A program made the position numbers and the translations under genes. The notes beneath the pieces were generated by a model, which had not been told where the DNA came from, ran no database searches, and saw nothing but the letters and a program-made list of their open reading frames with translations. DNA of 64,000 bases, taken from contig NZ_CP045997.1 in NCBI RefSeq assembly GCF_010233585.1, forward strand, positions 3,063,779-3,127,778, read 5' to 3'. How positions within the stretch are numbered: the stretch's first letter is position 1; every line of letters begins with the position of its first letter. This DNA comes from Spirosoma endbachense (GTDB lineage: Bacteria > Bacteroidota > Bacteroidia > Cytophagales > Spirosomataceae). Positions 18,263-26,562 of the stretch are shown one piece after another.

Positions 18263-18345
18263 TTTTAGCAGCTTCGTCACTGGCCCTGCATTGGTACATC
18301 TGCAATTTTGGCCAACATAAACAACACCCCAGGCCAAACGATACA

Positions 18346-19704
18346 ATGAACAAGTTATTTTTGCCCATACTAGTTAGTCTTTCCCTGATTGCAACAACCT
18401 TTTCCTGCAAGAAAGGCACCGAAGAGGTTGTTCCCAGTAAGCCTGATTCAGGAAATACGACACCTGACACCAAGGCCGGCACGCCTACTGACGTTGGCAA
18501 ATCGATTGGCGCGATGAGCAGTCAGACCATCGGCCCTACAGGCGGTAGCCTAACCACTTCAGACGGCAAGCTGACGCTCAGCATCCCGGCGGGAGCCCTC
18601 ACCAAAGAAACCCAGATCTCGATTGAGCCGGTTGAAACGACACTGCCGTTAGGGGTAGGCACCAGCTACCACTTTATGCCCGAAGGTACGCAGTTTGCCA
18701 AACCCGCTACATTCACTTACCACTTCACCGATGAGGAGGTATCCGGAATCGACACCGAACATTTGGGTCTGGCCAACCAACAAACTGATCATAGCTGGAC
18801 GCTCACCCGCTGGGCCACTATCGATAAGACGCAGAAAACAATTACTGCCAAACTACCTCATTTTAGCTGGTGGACCCTGGTTACGCAGTATGAACTAAAG
18901 GCCGCCAAAAGCGAACTGGTGCCGGGAGAAACAACGACGCTGCACCTGAATTACTCCGAAGAAGGCTTCCGAAAACCCAAGAATGACGACGACGATTTGA
19001 TTGTGCCGATTCCCGTACGTTTCAGCAGCCTGCGAGACATTCGTGAGTGGGGTGTCAACGGAAAGTTGTTCAGTGACCCAGACGTGGATGGCTCGCTTAT
19101 CATCGATCCGGCAACATCACCCCTCAACATTGAGTACACCGCCCCACGAACGCTGCCTGCCGCCAGCAACCGAATCAAAGCCGTGTATTTCCAACTGGAA
19201 ACAGCCGGTTCAGCCAAGCTTATGCTGATAGCTAGCCTTCGCATTGTGCCCGCAGCCGAACTGACCGTCGATGGCACTACCTACAGCGATGTCGCAGTAG
19301 CGTATGAGTACTCGGCTCCCCACGACAACCTAGGGGCTTCCTATTCGGTTCGCCTGAGCACGACCAATAAAAGCGGCAAACCCATCGAAGTTTATCTGTC
19401 GATACCCAACTTTCAGGGTGCTGGCCGTTTTACCTTGCAGGGTAACGGATACGATGAATCCGTACACATGACGTATGAGATCTATTACAAGCTGGGCAAC
19501 GACCCACAGTATTCCAACCTGTACTGGGGCAGTTGCAATTGCGAGGCAGGTCCGTTGCTGGTAGAACCTATTACTGTCAATATTACCAAACTAACGGATA
19601 GTGGCCTAACTACTGAAGGCACTTTTGCCGGTACGCTGCACAGTGACCGGAAGGCAGACAAAATTGTTAAACTAAGCGCCCGCTTCAGAGGTGTCTCTCA
19701 ATAG
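18346..19704 (+). CDS. Lipoprotein with ZU5-like domain
   Basis: A 452-residue protein from the ATG at 18346. A lipoprotein signal peptide ends at the lipobox TTFSC, followed by a Pro/Thr/Ser-rich linker. Residues at about 60-110 (TIGPTGGSLTTSDGKLTLS, IPAGAL, ISIEPVE) match the ZU5-like beta domain common in secreted Bacteroidota proteins. The remainder is beta-rich with no recognised enzyme motif, and two Cys (SCNCEA) lie near the C-terminus. It is probably a surface or periplasmic lipoprotein with an adhesive or structural role. That role is inference. It ends 120 bases before repeat copy C. Confidence 0.75.
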   Translation: MNKLFLPILVSLSLIATTFSCKKGTEEVVPSKPDSGNTTPDTKAGTPTDVGKSIGAMSSQTIGPTGGSLTTSDGKLTLSIPAGALTKETQISIEPVETTLPLGVGTSYHFMPEGTQFAKPATFTYHFTDEEVSGIDTEHLGLANQQTDHSWTLTRWATIDKTQKTITAKLPHFSWWTLVTQYELKAAKSELVPGETTTLHLNYSEEGFRKPKNDDDDLIVPIPVRFSSLRDIREWGVNGKLFSDPDVDGSLIIDPATSPLNIEYTAPRTLPAASNRIKAVYFQLETAGSAKLMLIASLRIVPAAELTVDGTTYSDVAVAYEYSAPHDNLGASYSVRLSTTNKSGKPIEVYLSIPNFQGAGRFTLQGNGYDESVHMTYEIYYKLGNDPQYSNLYWGSCNCEAGPLLVEPITVNITKLTDSGLTTEGTFAGTLHSDRKADKIVKLSARFRGVSQ

Positions 19705-20267
19705 TGTTTTTCCTACTTATGAATACACTCCGAAGGCTAACTGAGGCCCTATTGCGGCCTAATCAGGCAAATTATTGCTCACATAAAACGCAGGCATACT
19801 TTAGCAATAAGCAATGGCCCTTTTATATGGTAGGATTTTCGCTTGGAGCCGTGCCACGGTTTGTTTACTTATCACTGGTAACCGTGGTACGGCTCCAAGC
19901 GTACGTCTTATATGGATATGAATCAATCAATGTCAGCTACTTTTAAAACATAACCAGGTAAACAACCAGGCTGATGGCTACTTTTAGCGCCGACAGGCTT
20001 ACCGTAGAACGTGGCTTAAACTTCTCTTCACACAACTAAAAGCCGTCTGGACTATCGTTATTCATGAAATTGATGCAAGTTATCCTGCTCCTACCGGAAC
20101 TCTGTACGGTATCCGCTGTTTTGGCACATCCAGGTTCTCGTTTTACTTTTTCGATCAGTTAGCCACGGGTTGTTACATCCCGATGAACGCATAACCTTCC
20201 GGCTCATAGACCCCGATACGAAACAGGACTTCTTGAATTTTTCCGTCCATTTGCTTACTTGAAAACT
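19705..20267. other. Gene-free stretch with repeat copy C
   Basis: Apart from repeat copy C I find no convincing gene in these 563 bases. A plus-strand frame open from 19988 to about 20192 has no start codon and no family signature. It may be a gene remnant, but the evidence is weak. Confidence 0.4.
19831..19907. repeat. GTGCCACGGTT hairpin element, copy C (short form, reversed)
   Basis: A 21-bp inverted repeat with one mismatch (19841-19861 and 19880-19900) around an 18-base loop, TGTTTACTTATCACTGGT. The loop matches the reverse complement of the copy B loop at 14 of 18 positions, so the element lies in the opposite orientation. The 8-mer TTATATGG flanks it on both sides (19823-19830 and 19908-19915), which is compatible with a target-site duplication. 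Confidence 0.8.
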
Positions 20268-21491
20268 ATGAACAGCTTAAAACAGGAATACTCACGGCGG
20301 AAATTTATTACCACCATAACCGGGGCGGGGGCAGCGATGATGCTGAATCCTGTGTTGGCATGGGCGCTCGATGAGGTCGACCCACGGGTAGCTGCGATCG
20401 TAGCCAAAACGATTGGCATCGACACGCATAATCATATCGATGTCCCTATAAACGCAGTTGAGCTACCCGGCCCCAAACTCGATCTCGTTGGCGAAATGAA
20501 AAAGTCGGGCTTATCGGCCATCTGCATGACCTTCGCCGTAGACTATCAACAAATTCGCCAACCCGCAGAGGGCTACGACCGATTCATAAGCGGATTAAAT
20601 GCCATGGACAAGGTTTTGGAAAGCAACAACATGAAGCGGGCGCTGAACCTGACCGACATTCAAACCGCTCACCAAAGGCGTCAGCCGATCGTCATTCAAT
20701 CGGTCGAGGGTGGTCATTTCCTTGAAGGGCGTCTGGAGCGGCTTGGGGAGGCCTACAACCGGGGTTTGCGCCAGCTCGGGCTGCTCCACGACAACGATGC
20801 GTCGGTACCCCTGGGCGATATTTACACAAAGCCGCCCCAATGGGGTGGTCTGACCGCGTTTGGTACCGACGTCATCAGGGAGTGCAACCGATTGGGCATG
20901 CTGGTCGACCTGACTCACGCCAGCAATGAAACAATAAACGCGGCCCTTAACGTAACGACCAAACCTGTTGTCATTTCCCACACTGGCATCGACTCTAAGT
21001 TAGGCGCTAACCCGTTCATGGCCAAAATGATGCGACCCCGACTCATCAGCAAAGAGCAGGCAAAAATCGTTGCCGATGCCGGTGGAGTGATTGGCGTATG
21101 GACCCACCTGGCCGACACTCCGCTTGAGTTTGCCCAGAATGTCCGGGCTCTGGTTGAGGTCATCGGAATCGACCATGTCTGCATTGGCACCGATACCAAA
21201 ATGACACCGTCTTACAGATCTGCCGGGGGTACCAAACCGGGGGGCAATCCCGGCAATCAGCCCGGCGGGCCTCCACGCGACCCTAAGGCTCCGAATGGTC
21301 CGGATGGTGGTCAAAATCGCGGCCGAATCGGTGAACGCACGAACGAAGCCTGGCAGGATCAGCAGGTCGGTTTTTATTATGCCGTTGTCGATGCCCTGTT
21401 GAAAGCGGGCTTCACTGAAGAAGAAATCGGCAAAGTAGGCGGTAGAAACTTCTGCCGCGTGTTCGAAGCGGCCACGGCAGGTCACCATTGA
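20268..21491 (+). CDS. Tat-exported membrane dipeptidase (peptidase family M19)
   Basis: About 407 residues from the ATG at 20268; a TTG three codons upstream is less likely. The N-terminus has a twin-arginine-like signal (SRRKFITTITGAGAAMML). Zinc ligands of the M19 TIM barrel are visible in IGIDTHNHID, in SVEGGHFLEG with its Glu, and in LVDLTHAS and VVISHTGI. The QLGLLHDNDASVPLGD block also fits. M19 enzymes hydrolyse dipeptides, including some D-amino-acid and beta-lactam substrates, in the periplasm. A Pro/Gly/Asn-rich insertion (GGTKPGGNPGNQPGGPPRD) near residue 325 is unusual. The next gene, 121 bases downstream, is also Tat-exported. Confidence 0.88.
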   Translation: MNSLKQEYSRRKFITTITGAGAAMMLNPVLAWALDEVDPRVAAIVAKTIGIDTHNHIDVPINAVELPGPKLDLVGEMKKSGLSAICMTFAVDYQQIRQPAEGYDRFISGLNAMDKVLESNNMKRALNLTDIQTAHQRRQPIVIQSVEGGHFLEGRLERLGEAYNRGLRQLGLLHDNDASVPLGDIYTKPPQWGGLTAFGTDVIRECNRLGMLVDLTHASNETINAALNVTTKPVVISHTGIDSKLGANPFMAKMMRPRLISKEQAKIVADAGGVIGVWTHLADTPLEFAQNVRALVEVIGIDHVCIGTDTKMTPSYRSAGGTKPGGNPGNQPGGPPRDPKAPNGPDGGQNRGRIGERTNEAWQDQQVGFYYAVVDALLKAGFTEEEIGKVGGRNFCRVFEAATAGHH

Positions 21492-21612
21492 GTTGGCATG
21501 TTGGCGGGTCAACCGTTCAGGTTCATTTCCCACACAGAAGTAGCGAACGTAAGGGATAAACGGTAGAAACTAGCGTTCGGCCTGCTTATAGGACCGCTAG
21601 TTTGATTTACTT

Positions 21613-22551
21613 ATGTCCTCAACCCGTCGCCATTTCCTGACATCATTGGCTGCATTAAGCGGAGCTGTCATGTTGCCTGATCATGCACTACTTCAGGCCA
21701 AACCCGCAGTCAAATCGTTTCCCATTGCCTGCAATTCCTATACCTGGCTGACATTTTACAATCGTCAGGGTAAAACCTGGATGGCCGATCCCGATGCATC
21801 GCTGGCCGAACTCGCCCAGTCGGGGCTGACAGCTTATGAACCAGCCGTAAATTCGGCAGAGGACGTCACAAAACTCCTGCCATTGCTCAAAAAATACAAG
21901 TTGTCGATGCACTCGCTATACGTCAACAGCACGCTCCATAAAGCGGACGAAGCGCAGAAATCCATTGATTCGGTGCTGGCCATTGCCGATGCTGCGAAAC
22001 CCGCCGGAACATCTATTTTCGTAACGAATCCAAGTCCGCTCAAATGGGGAAGCGATGCCGACAAATCTGATACCGAACTGACCGAGCAAGCCAAAAACCT
22101 CGACCGGCTGGGTGCTGAACTTCGGAAACGTGGCATTACCCTCGCCTATCATACCCACGCCCCCGAACATCGTCAGGCGGCACGCGAATTTCACCATATG
22201 CTGCTGGCTTCTGATCCCAAAAATGTATCGTTGTGTCTGGATGCCCATTGGGTCTATCGTGGATCGGGCAATTCGCAACTAGCGTTGTTTGATGTGGTGA
22301 AATTATACGGCAGACGGATTAGTGAAGTACACATCCGACAGTCGAAAGACGGTATCTGGCAGGAGACATTCGGCGATGGCGATATTGATTATCGGCGTCT
22401 GGCCGCTGAATTAAAAGTAATAGGCGTTCGCCCGAATCTGGTTCTGGAGCAATGTCTGGAAAAAGGCTCACCCAATACACTGGGGCCAATAGAAGCCCAT
22501 AAACAGGATTTAGCGCATGCAAAAACCGTATTTGCCGGGTTGATAGAATAA
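21613..22551 (+). CDS. Tat-exported sugar phosphate isomerase/epimerase-like TIM-barrel protein
   Basis: A 312-residue protein with a twin-arginine signal (MSSTRRHFLTSLAALSGAVM) and an AP endonuclease 2/xylose isomerase-like TIM barrel. LAYHTHAPEH, LCLDAHWVYRGSG, ISEVHIRQSKDG and GDGDIDYRRLA supply the His, Asp and Glu metal-site candidates. Exported members of this fold in Bacteroidota are commonly annotated as sugar isomerases or epimerases without tested substrates. It follows the M19 dipeptidase at a distance of 121 bases on the same strand. Shared transcription is possible but not clear. Confidence 0.82.
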   Translation: MSSTRRHFLTSLAALSGAVMLPDHALLQAKPAVKSFPIACNSYTWLTFYNRQGKTWMADPDASLAELAQSGLTAYEPAVNSAEDVTKLLPLLKKYKLSMHSLYVNSTLHKADEAQKSIDSVLAIADAAKPAGTSIFVTNPSPLKWGSDADKSDTELTEQAKNLDRLGAELRKRGITLAYHTHAPEHRQAAREFHHMLLASDPKNVSLCLDAHWVYRGSGNSQLALFDVVKLYGRRISEVHIRQSKDGIWQETFGDGDIDYRRLAAELKVIGVRPNLVLEQCLEKGSPNTLGPIEAHKQDLAHAKTVFAGLIE

Positions 22552-22644
22552 CAAAACAAACGGTTTGATTGGTTGTTGTTCAGTAGAGTGGCATGCACGA
22601 AGCACTCCACAAACGAATTACTAGTATACCAAACTCACGTTATT

Positions 22645-23118
22645 ATGCAACCCAATATTGGCCTTGAAGCAGATGTCCTCAAACAGGACAACACCCTACT
22701 GAATGATTTTCTGTCCGATCTGCATGTATTGTATATCAAAACCCGCAAGTATCACTGGAACGTGGCCGGGCCGAATTTCATGGAATACCACAAATTCTTT
22801 GAAAAGCAGTATAAAGCCATTGAAGAAGAAATCGATGCTGTAGCCGAGCGTATTCGTCAGTTAGGCGGCAAGCCGCTGGCAACTATGGCCGAATTTCTGC
22901 ATAACACCAGTCTGAAAGAAGATGCGGGTACGCCCAAAGGAACGCCGGACATGTTCAAGAATCTACTTGCAGATCACGAGCAGATCGTGCGCGAATTACG
23001 CGAAGATGTCGATAAATGTGATGAAGAATTGAATGATGCAGGTACAGCCGACTTTTTAACTGGTTTGATGGAAGCTCATGAAGCTATGGCCTGGATGTTG
23101 AGAAAATATCTGTCATAA
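22645..23118 (+). CDS. dps: Dps-family ferritin-like DNA-protection protein
   Basis: 157 residues from the ATG at 22645; a longer in-frame extension to 22573 adds no family sequence. The inter-subunit ferroxidase residues His37, His49, Asp64 and Glu68 have exactly the family spacing (12, 15 and 4), in the YHWNVAGPNFMEYHKFF and IDAVAERIRQLGG segments. Dps forms dodecamers that oxidise and store iron with hydrogen peroxide and protect DNA in stress. The gene is followed at once by a 76-base hairpin and then an NRAMP-like transporter on the same strand. A link through metal homeostasis is plausible. Confidence 0.93.
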   Translation: MQPNIGLEADVLKQDNTLLNDFLSDLHVLYIKTRKYHWNVAGPNFMEYHKFFEKQYKAIEEEIDAVAERIRQLGGKPLATMAEFLHNTSLKEDAGTPKGTPDMFKNLLADHEQIVRELREDVDKCDEELNDAGTADFLTGLMEAHEAMAWMLRKYLS

Positions 23119-23194
23119 TGATGAATGATGAGTGATAAATGACGAATTGTAAAGAGTTTTTTTTACATTCATCATTTATCACTCATCATTCATA
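23119..23194 (+). terminator. Long hairpin between dps and the NRAMP-like gene
   Basis: A 22-bp perfect stem (23121-23142 with 23172-23193) built from degenerate ATGATGA/GTGATAA words, extended inward by a bulged TGTAAA/TTTACA pairing, with a T-rich loop. It starts right after the dps stop. Its outer edge lies 11 bases from the GTG start of the next gene, so it may act both as a terminator and on translation initiation. Confidence 0.75.
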
Positions 23195-23204
23195 ACTCCC
23201 GCAA

Positions 23205-24395
23205 GTGCCCAAGTCCCTCTCCCTGCGTGCCGGTCTCGGCAGTGTCTTATTCTGGTCGGTTATTTCGGCTGCTTTTATTGGTCCAGGTTCCGTTACAGCC
23301 TGTGCAATTGCGGGATCAACATACGGCTTACAACTCCTCTGGGTTTTAACATTTGCCACATTTGGCACGGTCTGGTTGCAGGAAGCAGCCGCTCGCATCA
23401 CCATCGCTACGGGCAGCGATCTAGGGCAGGTCATTACTCAGACATATGCAGGAAAGAGTGGTCGCCGAATCGCGTGGGCTTTGTTTCTGGCTATTTTTTT
23501 GGGTTGTGCGGCCTATCAGGCTGGCAATATTCTCGGAGCCGTATCGGGTCTGGCTTTGCTTACCAAATTACCCGTCCCGGCGTTGACCGTAGTAGTCGGT
23601 TTAGTCTGTGTGGGTCTGCTCTGGATTGGGTCAACGCAAGGATTGGCCAACTTCCTGGGGCTGATTGTCTTTGCCATGGGCGGGGCTTTCGTCTATGTGG
23701 CCTTCGGTACGCCCGTTACGCCCGCCGAATTAACCAAAGCCCTGATTGTACCCGCCGTTCCTGATGGGTCGTTGCTACTCATTAACGGCCTGATTGGCAC
23801 GACCATCGTACCCTATAATCTCTTTTTTGGCTCCAGCATCGTTCCGGGTCAGTCGCTGAGCGAAATGCGGCTTGGCATCTGGGTTGCGGTCATCTTAGGC
23901 GGGATAATTTCGGTCGTATTACTACTGGCGGGACTGCTCATTCCCAGCGATTTCTCGTACGTACACATGGCGCAGGTACTGACCGACCGGCTTGGCACCT
24001 GGGCAGGATCGTTATTTGCCTTTGGCTTATTTGCAGCCGGATTTGCCTCCTCACTGACGGCTCCGCTGGCGGCTTCCATAACAGCACAAAGTCTGCTTGG
24101 CATTCGCAAAAACTCACCTGTCTATCGGGGTATCTGGCTTACCGTGATGGCTACTGGTCTGACATTCGGTTTGCTCAATGTGACGCCCATTCCGGTCATC
24201 ATAGCCGTGCAGGCCATTAATGGCATCCTGCTTCCGTTTGTGACTATCTTCCTGTTTGCCGCCGTCAACAACCGGGCGCTTCTCGGCGATACCTACCGCA
24301 ACTCCCTGATGCAGAATCTGGCCATGGGACTCGTAGTGATCGTTACGGCTGTACTCGGGATCTGGAACATCTGGCTGGCAATCCAGGCAGGCTAA
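23205..24395 (+). CDS. NRAMP (SLC11)-like transporter with non-canonical metal-site motifs
   Basis: A 396-residue integral membrane protein with about 11 hydrophobic helices, starting at GTG (23205) just after a long hairpin. Overall length, helix pattern and conserved blocks (WLQEAAARITIATG, PLAASITAQSLLG) fit the NRAMP divalent-metal transporter family. The canonical TM1 motif DPGN is replaced by GPGS (residues 26-29), and the TM6 MPHN region reads TTIVPYN (199-205). The key metal-coordinating Asp, Asn and Met are therefore absent, and the substrate is unlikely to be plain Mn2+ or Fe2+. An SLC11-related transporter of another ion or solute is possible. It sits directly behind dps and ends within a hairpin. 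Confidence 0.82.
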   Translation: MPKSLSLRAGLGSVLFWSVISAAFIGPGSVTACAIAGSTYGLQLLWVLTFATFGTVWLQEAAARITIATGSDLGQVITQTYAGKSGRRIAWALFLAIFLGCAAYQAGNILGAVSGLALLTKLPVPALTVVVGLVCVGLLWIGSTQGLANFLGLIVFAMGGAFVYVAFGTPVTPAELTKALIVPAVPDGSLLLINGLIGTTIVPYNLFFGSSIVPGQSLSEMRLGIWVAVILGGIISVVLLLAGLLIPSDFSYVHMAQVLTDRLGTWAGSLFAFGLFAAGFASSLTAPLAASITAQSLLGIRKNSPVYRGIWLTVMATGLTFGLLNVTPIPVIIAVQAINGILLPFVTIFLFAAVNNRALLGDTYRNSLMQNLAMGLVVIVTAVLGIWNIWLAIQAG

Positions 24396-24438
24396 TGGTT
24401 AGCTTACCAACACGTAACTGGCAAGCTAACCATTAGCC
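24390..24438. terminator. Hairpin overlapping the NRAMP-like gene stop codon
   Basis: A perfect 16-bp stem (GGCTAATGGTTAGCTT at 24390-24405 with AAGCTAACCATTAGCC at 24423-24438) and a 17-base spacer. The TAA stop at 24393-24395 is inside the left arm. It separates this gene from the convergent SnoaL-like gene and could serve both strands, although no strong T run follows. Confidence 0.6.
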
Positions 24439-24480
24439 CAATATCACTTAAAATCAACATCTTAATCTTAACTAGCGCAC

Positions 24481-24921
24481 CTATGCGCCCAACTGCTTAC
24501 TAAATCCGGCATGGTCCCAGCTAATGTCGAGATGGGTAATGCGGTCGTCATCATTGAAGCGAAAAATAAAGACATGATCGCTGTTAAAACGGAGTCCTTT
24601 GTTTGTAATACCCAGAAAATCCTGCGCCTGTGTGCCAAAAATCGCGACATTAGCAACAACTGTATCGTCCTGCGTAGTCAGGCTATCGACGGTGTTATCT
24701 AAATCGGGGAAGCAGTCAATGAGCAGTTGCCAGATACCTTTGCCAAATTCCCAGAATGAACCCTTTCCGTCATCACCCATTGGCACGAAGTGTACGGTTG
24801 CATCGGGGGTAGCCAGTTGAATCATACGAGCCGTGTCCATGTCCTGATAGGCCGAGAAAAAAGCCAGACAAGCGCCCTTGCGGGTCTGTTCGGTAAGGGA
24901 AGTTTTGCTAACAGTTTCCAT
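24481..24921 (-). CDS. SnoaL-like / NTF2-fold protein
   Basis: A 146-residue cytoplasmic protein with the SnoaL-like alpha+beta cone fold. An N-terminal helix (CLAFFSAYQDMDTARMIQLA) is followed by TPDATVHFVPMG and the C-terminal strand pattern FNSDHVFIFRFNDDDRITHL. Members include polyketide cyclases and ester cyclases, but many bind unknown small molecules. It is the last gene of a minus-strand trio, 24 bases after the DinB-like gene. The precise role is not known. Confidence 0.75.
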   Translation of the reverse strand: METVSKTSLTEQTRKGACLAFFSAYQDMDTARMIQLATPDATVHFVPMGDDGKGSFWEFGKGIWQLLIDCFPDLDNTVDSLTTQDDTVVANVAIFGTQAQDFLGITNKGLRFNSDHVFIFRFNDDDRITHLDISWDHAGFSKQLGA

Positions 24922-24945
24922 AATCTTGTTATTAAATCACATACA

Positions 24946-25572
24946 CTATTTAGTTGATACAGTCTCTTTTGGGTAATTCTGATGCGCTTTGACCTTACGA
25001 ATCTGGCGCAGATGGCGATCGACATGACCCCATTGATAAATGTATACCTGATGCAGGTTGCGCGGATCTTTTGTTGCCGTCAACTCGAAACAAGCCCGCA
25101 TATCGGCATCTGTTTTTTCGGTAAAGGCAATGTTCTGATCGCGTAGCCGCGTAAAAAACGTTAAATTATCTTTGCCCCTGATAAATCCCGTGGGCCGTGA
25201 AAAGGCAGGCGAAATATGCGACTTTTCTTCCATAATAAAGTCCTGATAATAGCTGTCGGGATGGCTGGTCTTAATCAGTTCAGGCTGGGGTGTATTGCGA
25301 CTACTAATACCAATTTCCCGCGCCCAGATGATCTCCCAAAGGGCCAGATGCTCTACCACCTCGGCAATTGACCAGCGGTCGGGCGATTCGTGAAAGTGCC
25401 ATTGGGCATCCGTGAGATTTTCGGTTTCCCGGATCAATGCATCACGCGTACGTTTGAGGTTATCGAGCGTATACGTCCGGTCGGCTTCAGTCCAGAGTTT
25501 CTGGGCATTGGCCCCACTGTTTATTCCAAACAAAGCAATTAGTAATATACTGATAATGAGTTGATTCTTCAT
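24946..25572 (-). CDS. DinB-like four-helix protein with signal peptide
   Basis: A 208-residue protein with a clear signal peptide (MKNQLIISILLIALFGINSG, cleaved near ANAQ). A DinB/YfiT-like four-helix domain follows (LTDAQWHFHESPDRWSIAEV, then VEHLALWE). The His residues in HFHE, VEHLAL and GHVDRHL are candidates for the single metal site of this family. Cytoplasmic relatives include thiol S-transferases that use bacillithiol or mycothiol; an exported version is less usual. It starts 4 bases after the upstream secreted protein gene, so co-expression is very likely. Confidence 0.8.
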   Translation of the reverse strand: MKNQLIISILLIALFGINSGANAQKLWTEADRTYTLDNLKRTRDALIRETENLTDAQWHFHESPDRWSIAEVVEHLALWEIIWAREIGISSRNTPQPELIKTSHPDSYYQDFIMEEKSHISPAFSRPTGFIRGKDNLTFFTRLRDQNIAFTEKTDADMRACFELTATKDPRNLHQVYIYQWGHVDRHLRQIRKVKAHQNYPKETVSTK

Positions 25573-25576
25573 GAAA

Positions 25577-26395
25577 TTAGTTTGCCTTTGTAAATACTTC
25601 CTTTAGTTTTCCATCCCATCCCTGCTGTACATACTGGCCATTATTGAGCGAAATTTTAAACGTCTCAGCATTGCCTTTACGCTTACCGTCGGCCTGCCAC
25701 GACCAGAATTCATTCGTTTCGGTCAGCGTTTTACCATCGAACTGATACATAGCTCCTCCCGCTCCATCAAACCGCCGGGTTATGGGATTATAATAGGCAT
25801 AGACAACCATCGGGTAACTGAAAATTTTGACTACCTGCATGTTTTTATACTTGCCTTCGCCCAACCGATCTGTTCCACCCCACTGCCCTTCTTTCATAAA
25901 CCAGACGCCCTCCAGACCTGCATTTTTTAGCGGCTCAGTGCTTTTGATACGTTCTGCGACTTCATTGATGGGGTAGTTTGGGTACTTCTCAGAGTTCATG
26001 ACGCCAAACTGTTCATACTGCTTATCGCTGATTTTGTAATCGAATGAAAAGACACTGCCAACAGCGGTAGAATCCCAGGAGTAGAAACCAACCTTTTCGA
26101 TGTACTTGCCGTTTTTCAGCTCGTACGTACCTCCACAAGCCCCATTAAATGGCTTAATTCCCGTGGTTTTTTCATCGTAGCTGCCCCGTCGTTTGTCGTC
26201 ATAGAACGCTCCCAGCCAGTAGCCGTCCCGAAACACCTTGATCACTGTAACCGAGTCTCGGGCTTTCCACTCGGTCATGGAACCATACTTGTTTTTTGCC
26301 TGGCGAAAGGCTCCATTCAGCTTACTCACCGGCTCTTCGGACTCGAACGCCAGCATGGTCAGCAGCGAGGCCAGACTTAAAATGTACTTCATCAT
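25577..26395 (-). CDS. Secreted protein of unknown function with internal duplication
   Basis: A 272-residue protein with a short signal peptide (MMKYILSLASLLTMLAFESE). The mature part consists of two related halves, about residues 25-135 and 165-265. Each half has a Trp/Tyr-rich strand pattern with a variant of FNGACGGTYELKNGKYIEKV in the first and FDGAGGAMYQFDGKTLTE in the second, then a YSWDS or WSWQAD segment. The duplication suggests two lipocalin- or beta-barrel-like repeats. I do not recognise the family. It is the first gene of a minus-strand trio with the DinB-like and SnoaL-like genes. Confidence 0.7.
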   Translation of the reverse strand: MMKYILSLASLLTMLAFESEEPVSKLNGAFRQAKNKYGSMTEWKARDSVTVIKVFRDGYWLGAFYDDKRRGSYDEKTTGIKPFNGACGGTYELKNGKYIEKVGFYSWDSTAVGSVFSFDYKISDKQYEQFGVMNSEKYPNYPINEVAERIKSTEPLKNAGLEGVWFMKEGQWGGTDRLGEGKYKNMQVVKIFSYPMVVYAYYNPITRRFDGAGGAMYQFDGKTLTETNEFWSWQADGKRKGNAETFKISLNNGQYVQQGWDGKLKEVFTKAN

Positions 26396-26420
26396 CTTGT
26401 TGTTTACGTAGATTTGATGA

Positions 26421-26428
26421 CAAAGCTA
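26421..26428 (-). promoter_or_regulatory. Candidate -7 element of the 26395-24481 operon
   Basis: On the minus strand this reads TAGCTTTG, an exact TAnnTTTG match 25 bases upstream of the ATG at 26395. It would give a leader of about 20 bases. A matching -33 element is not obvious. Confidence 0.45.
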
Positions 26429-26503
26429 CCGGCAGTGCAGAGCCTGTGATTGTAAAAATGCGACATTCTCTTTTCCAGAACTTTACTGATACGGAGAATG
26501 CAA

Positions 26504-26539
26504 AATGCTCCGGTTATTTTCAGGAATAACCGGAGCATT
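26504..26539 (-). terminator. Terminator of the 26563-27612 gene
   Basis: A perfect 15-bp stem (AATGCTCCGGTTATT / AATAACCGGAGCATT) with a 6-base loop, followed on the minus strand by TTTT. It lies 23 bases after the stop of the membrane protein gene. Confidence 0.8.
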
Positions 26540-26562
26540 GCCCTTTGATCGAAACCAATAAT

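Noticed and set aside
18190..18345. Possible N-terminal extension of the ZU5 lipoprotein
   Set aside because: The extension spans the terminator hairpin at 18232-18262 and would bury the lipoprotein signal peptide.
19704..19946. 80-codon plus-strand frame after the ZU5 lipoprotein
   Set aside because: It runs through repeat copy C and shows no protein signature. The hydrophobic look comes from the repeat.
19988..20192. Plus-strand open stretch before the M19 dipeptidase
   Set aside because: No start codon and no recognisable motif. It could be a remnant, but I cannot support a gene call.
21567..21603. AAACTAGCG / CGCTAGTTT inverted repeat between the two Tat-exported enzyme genes
   Set aside because: Only 9-bp arms with a long spacer and no T run. 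It could be a weak regulatory site but is not convincing.
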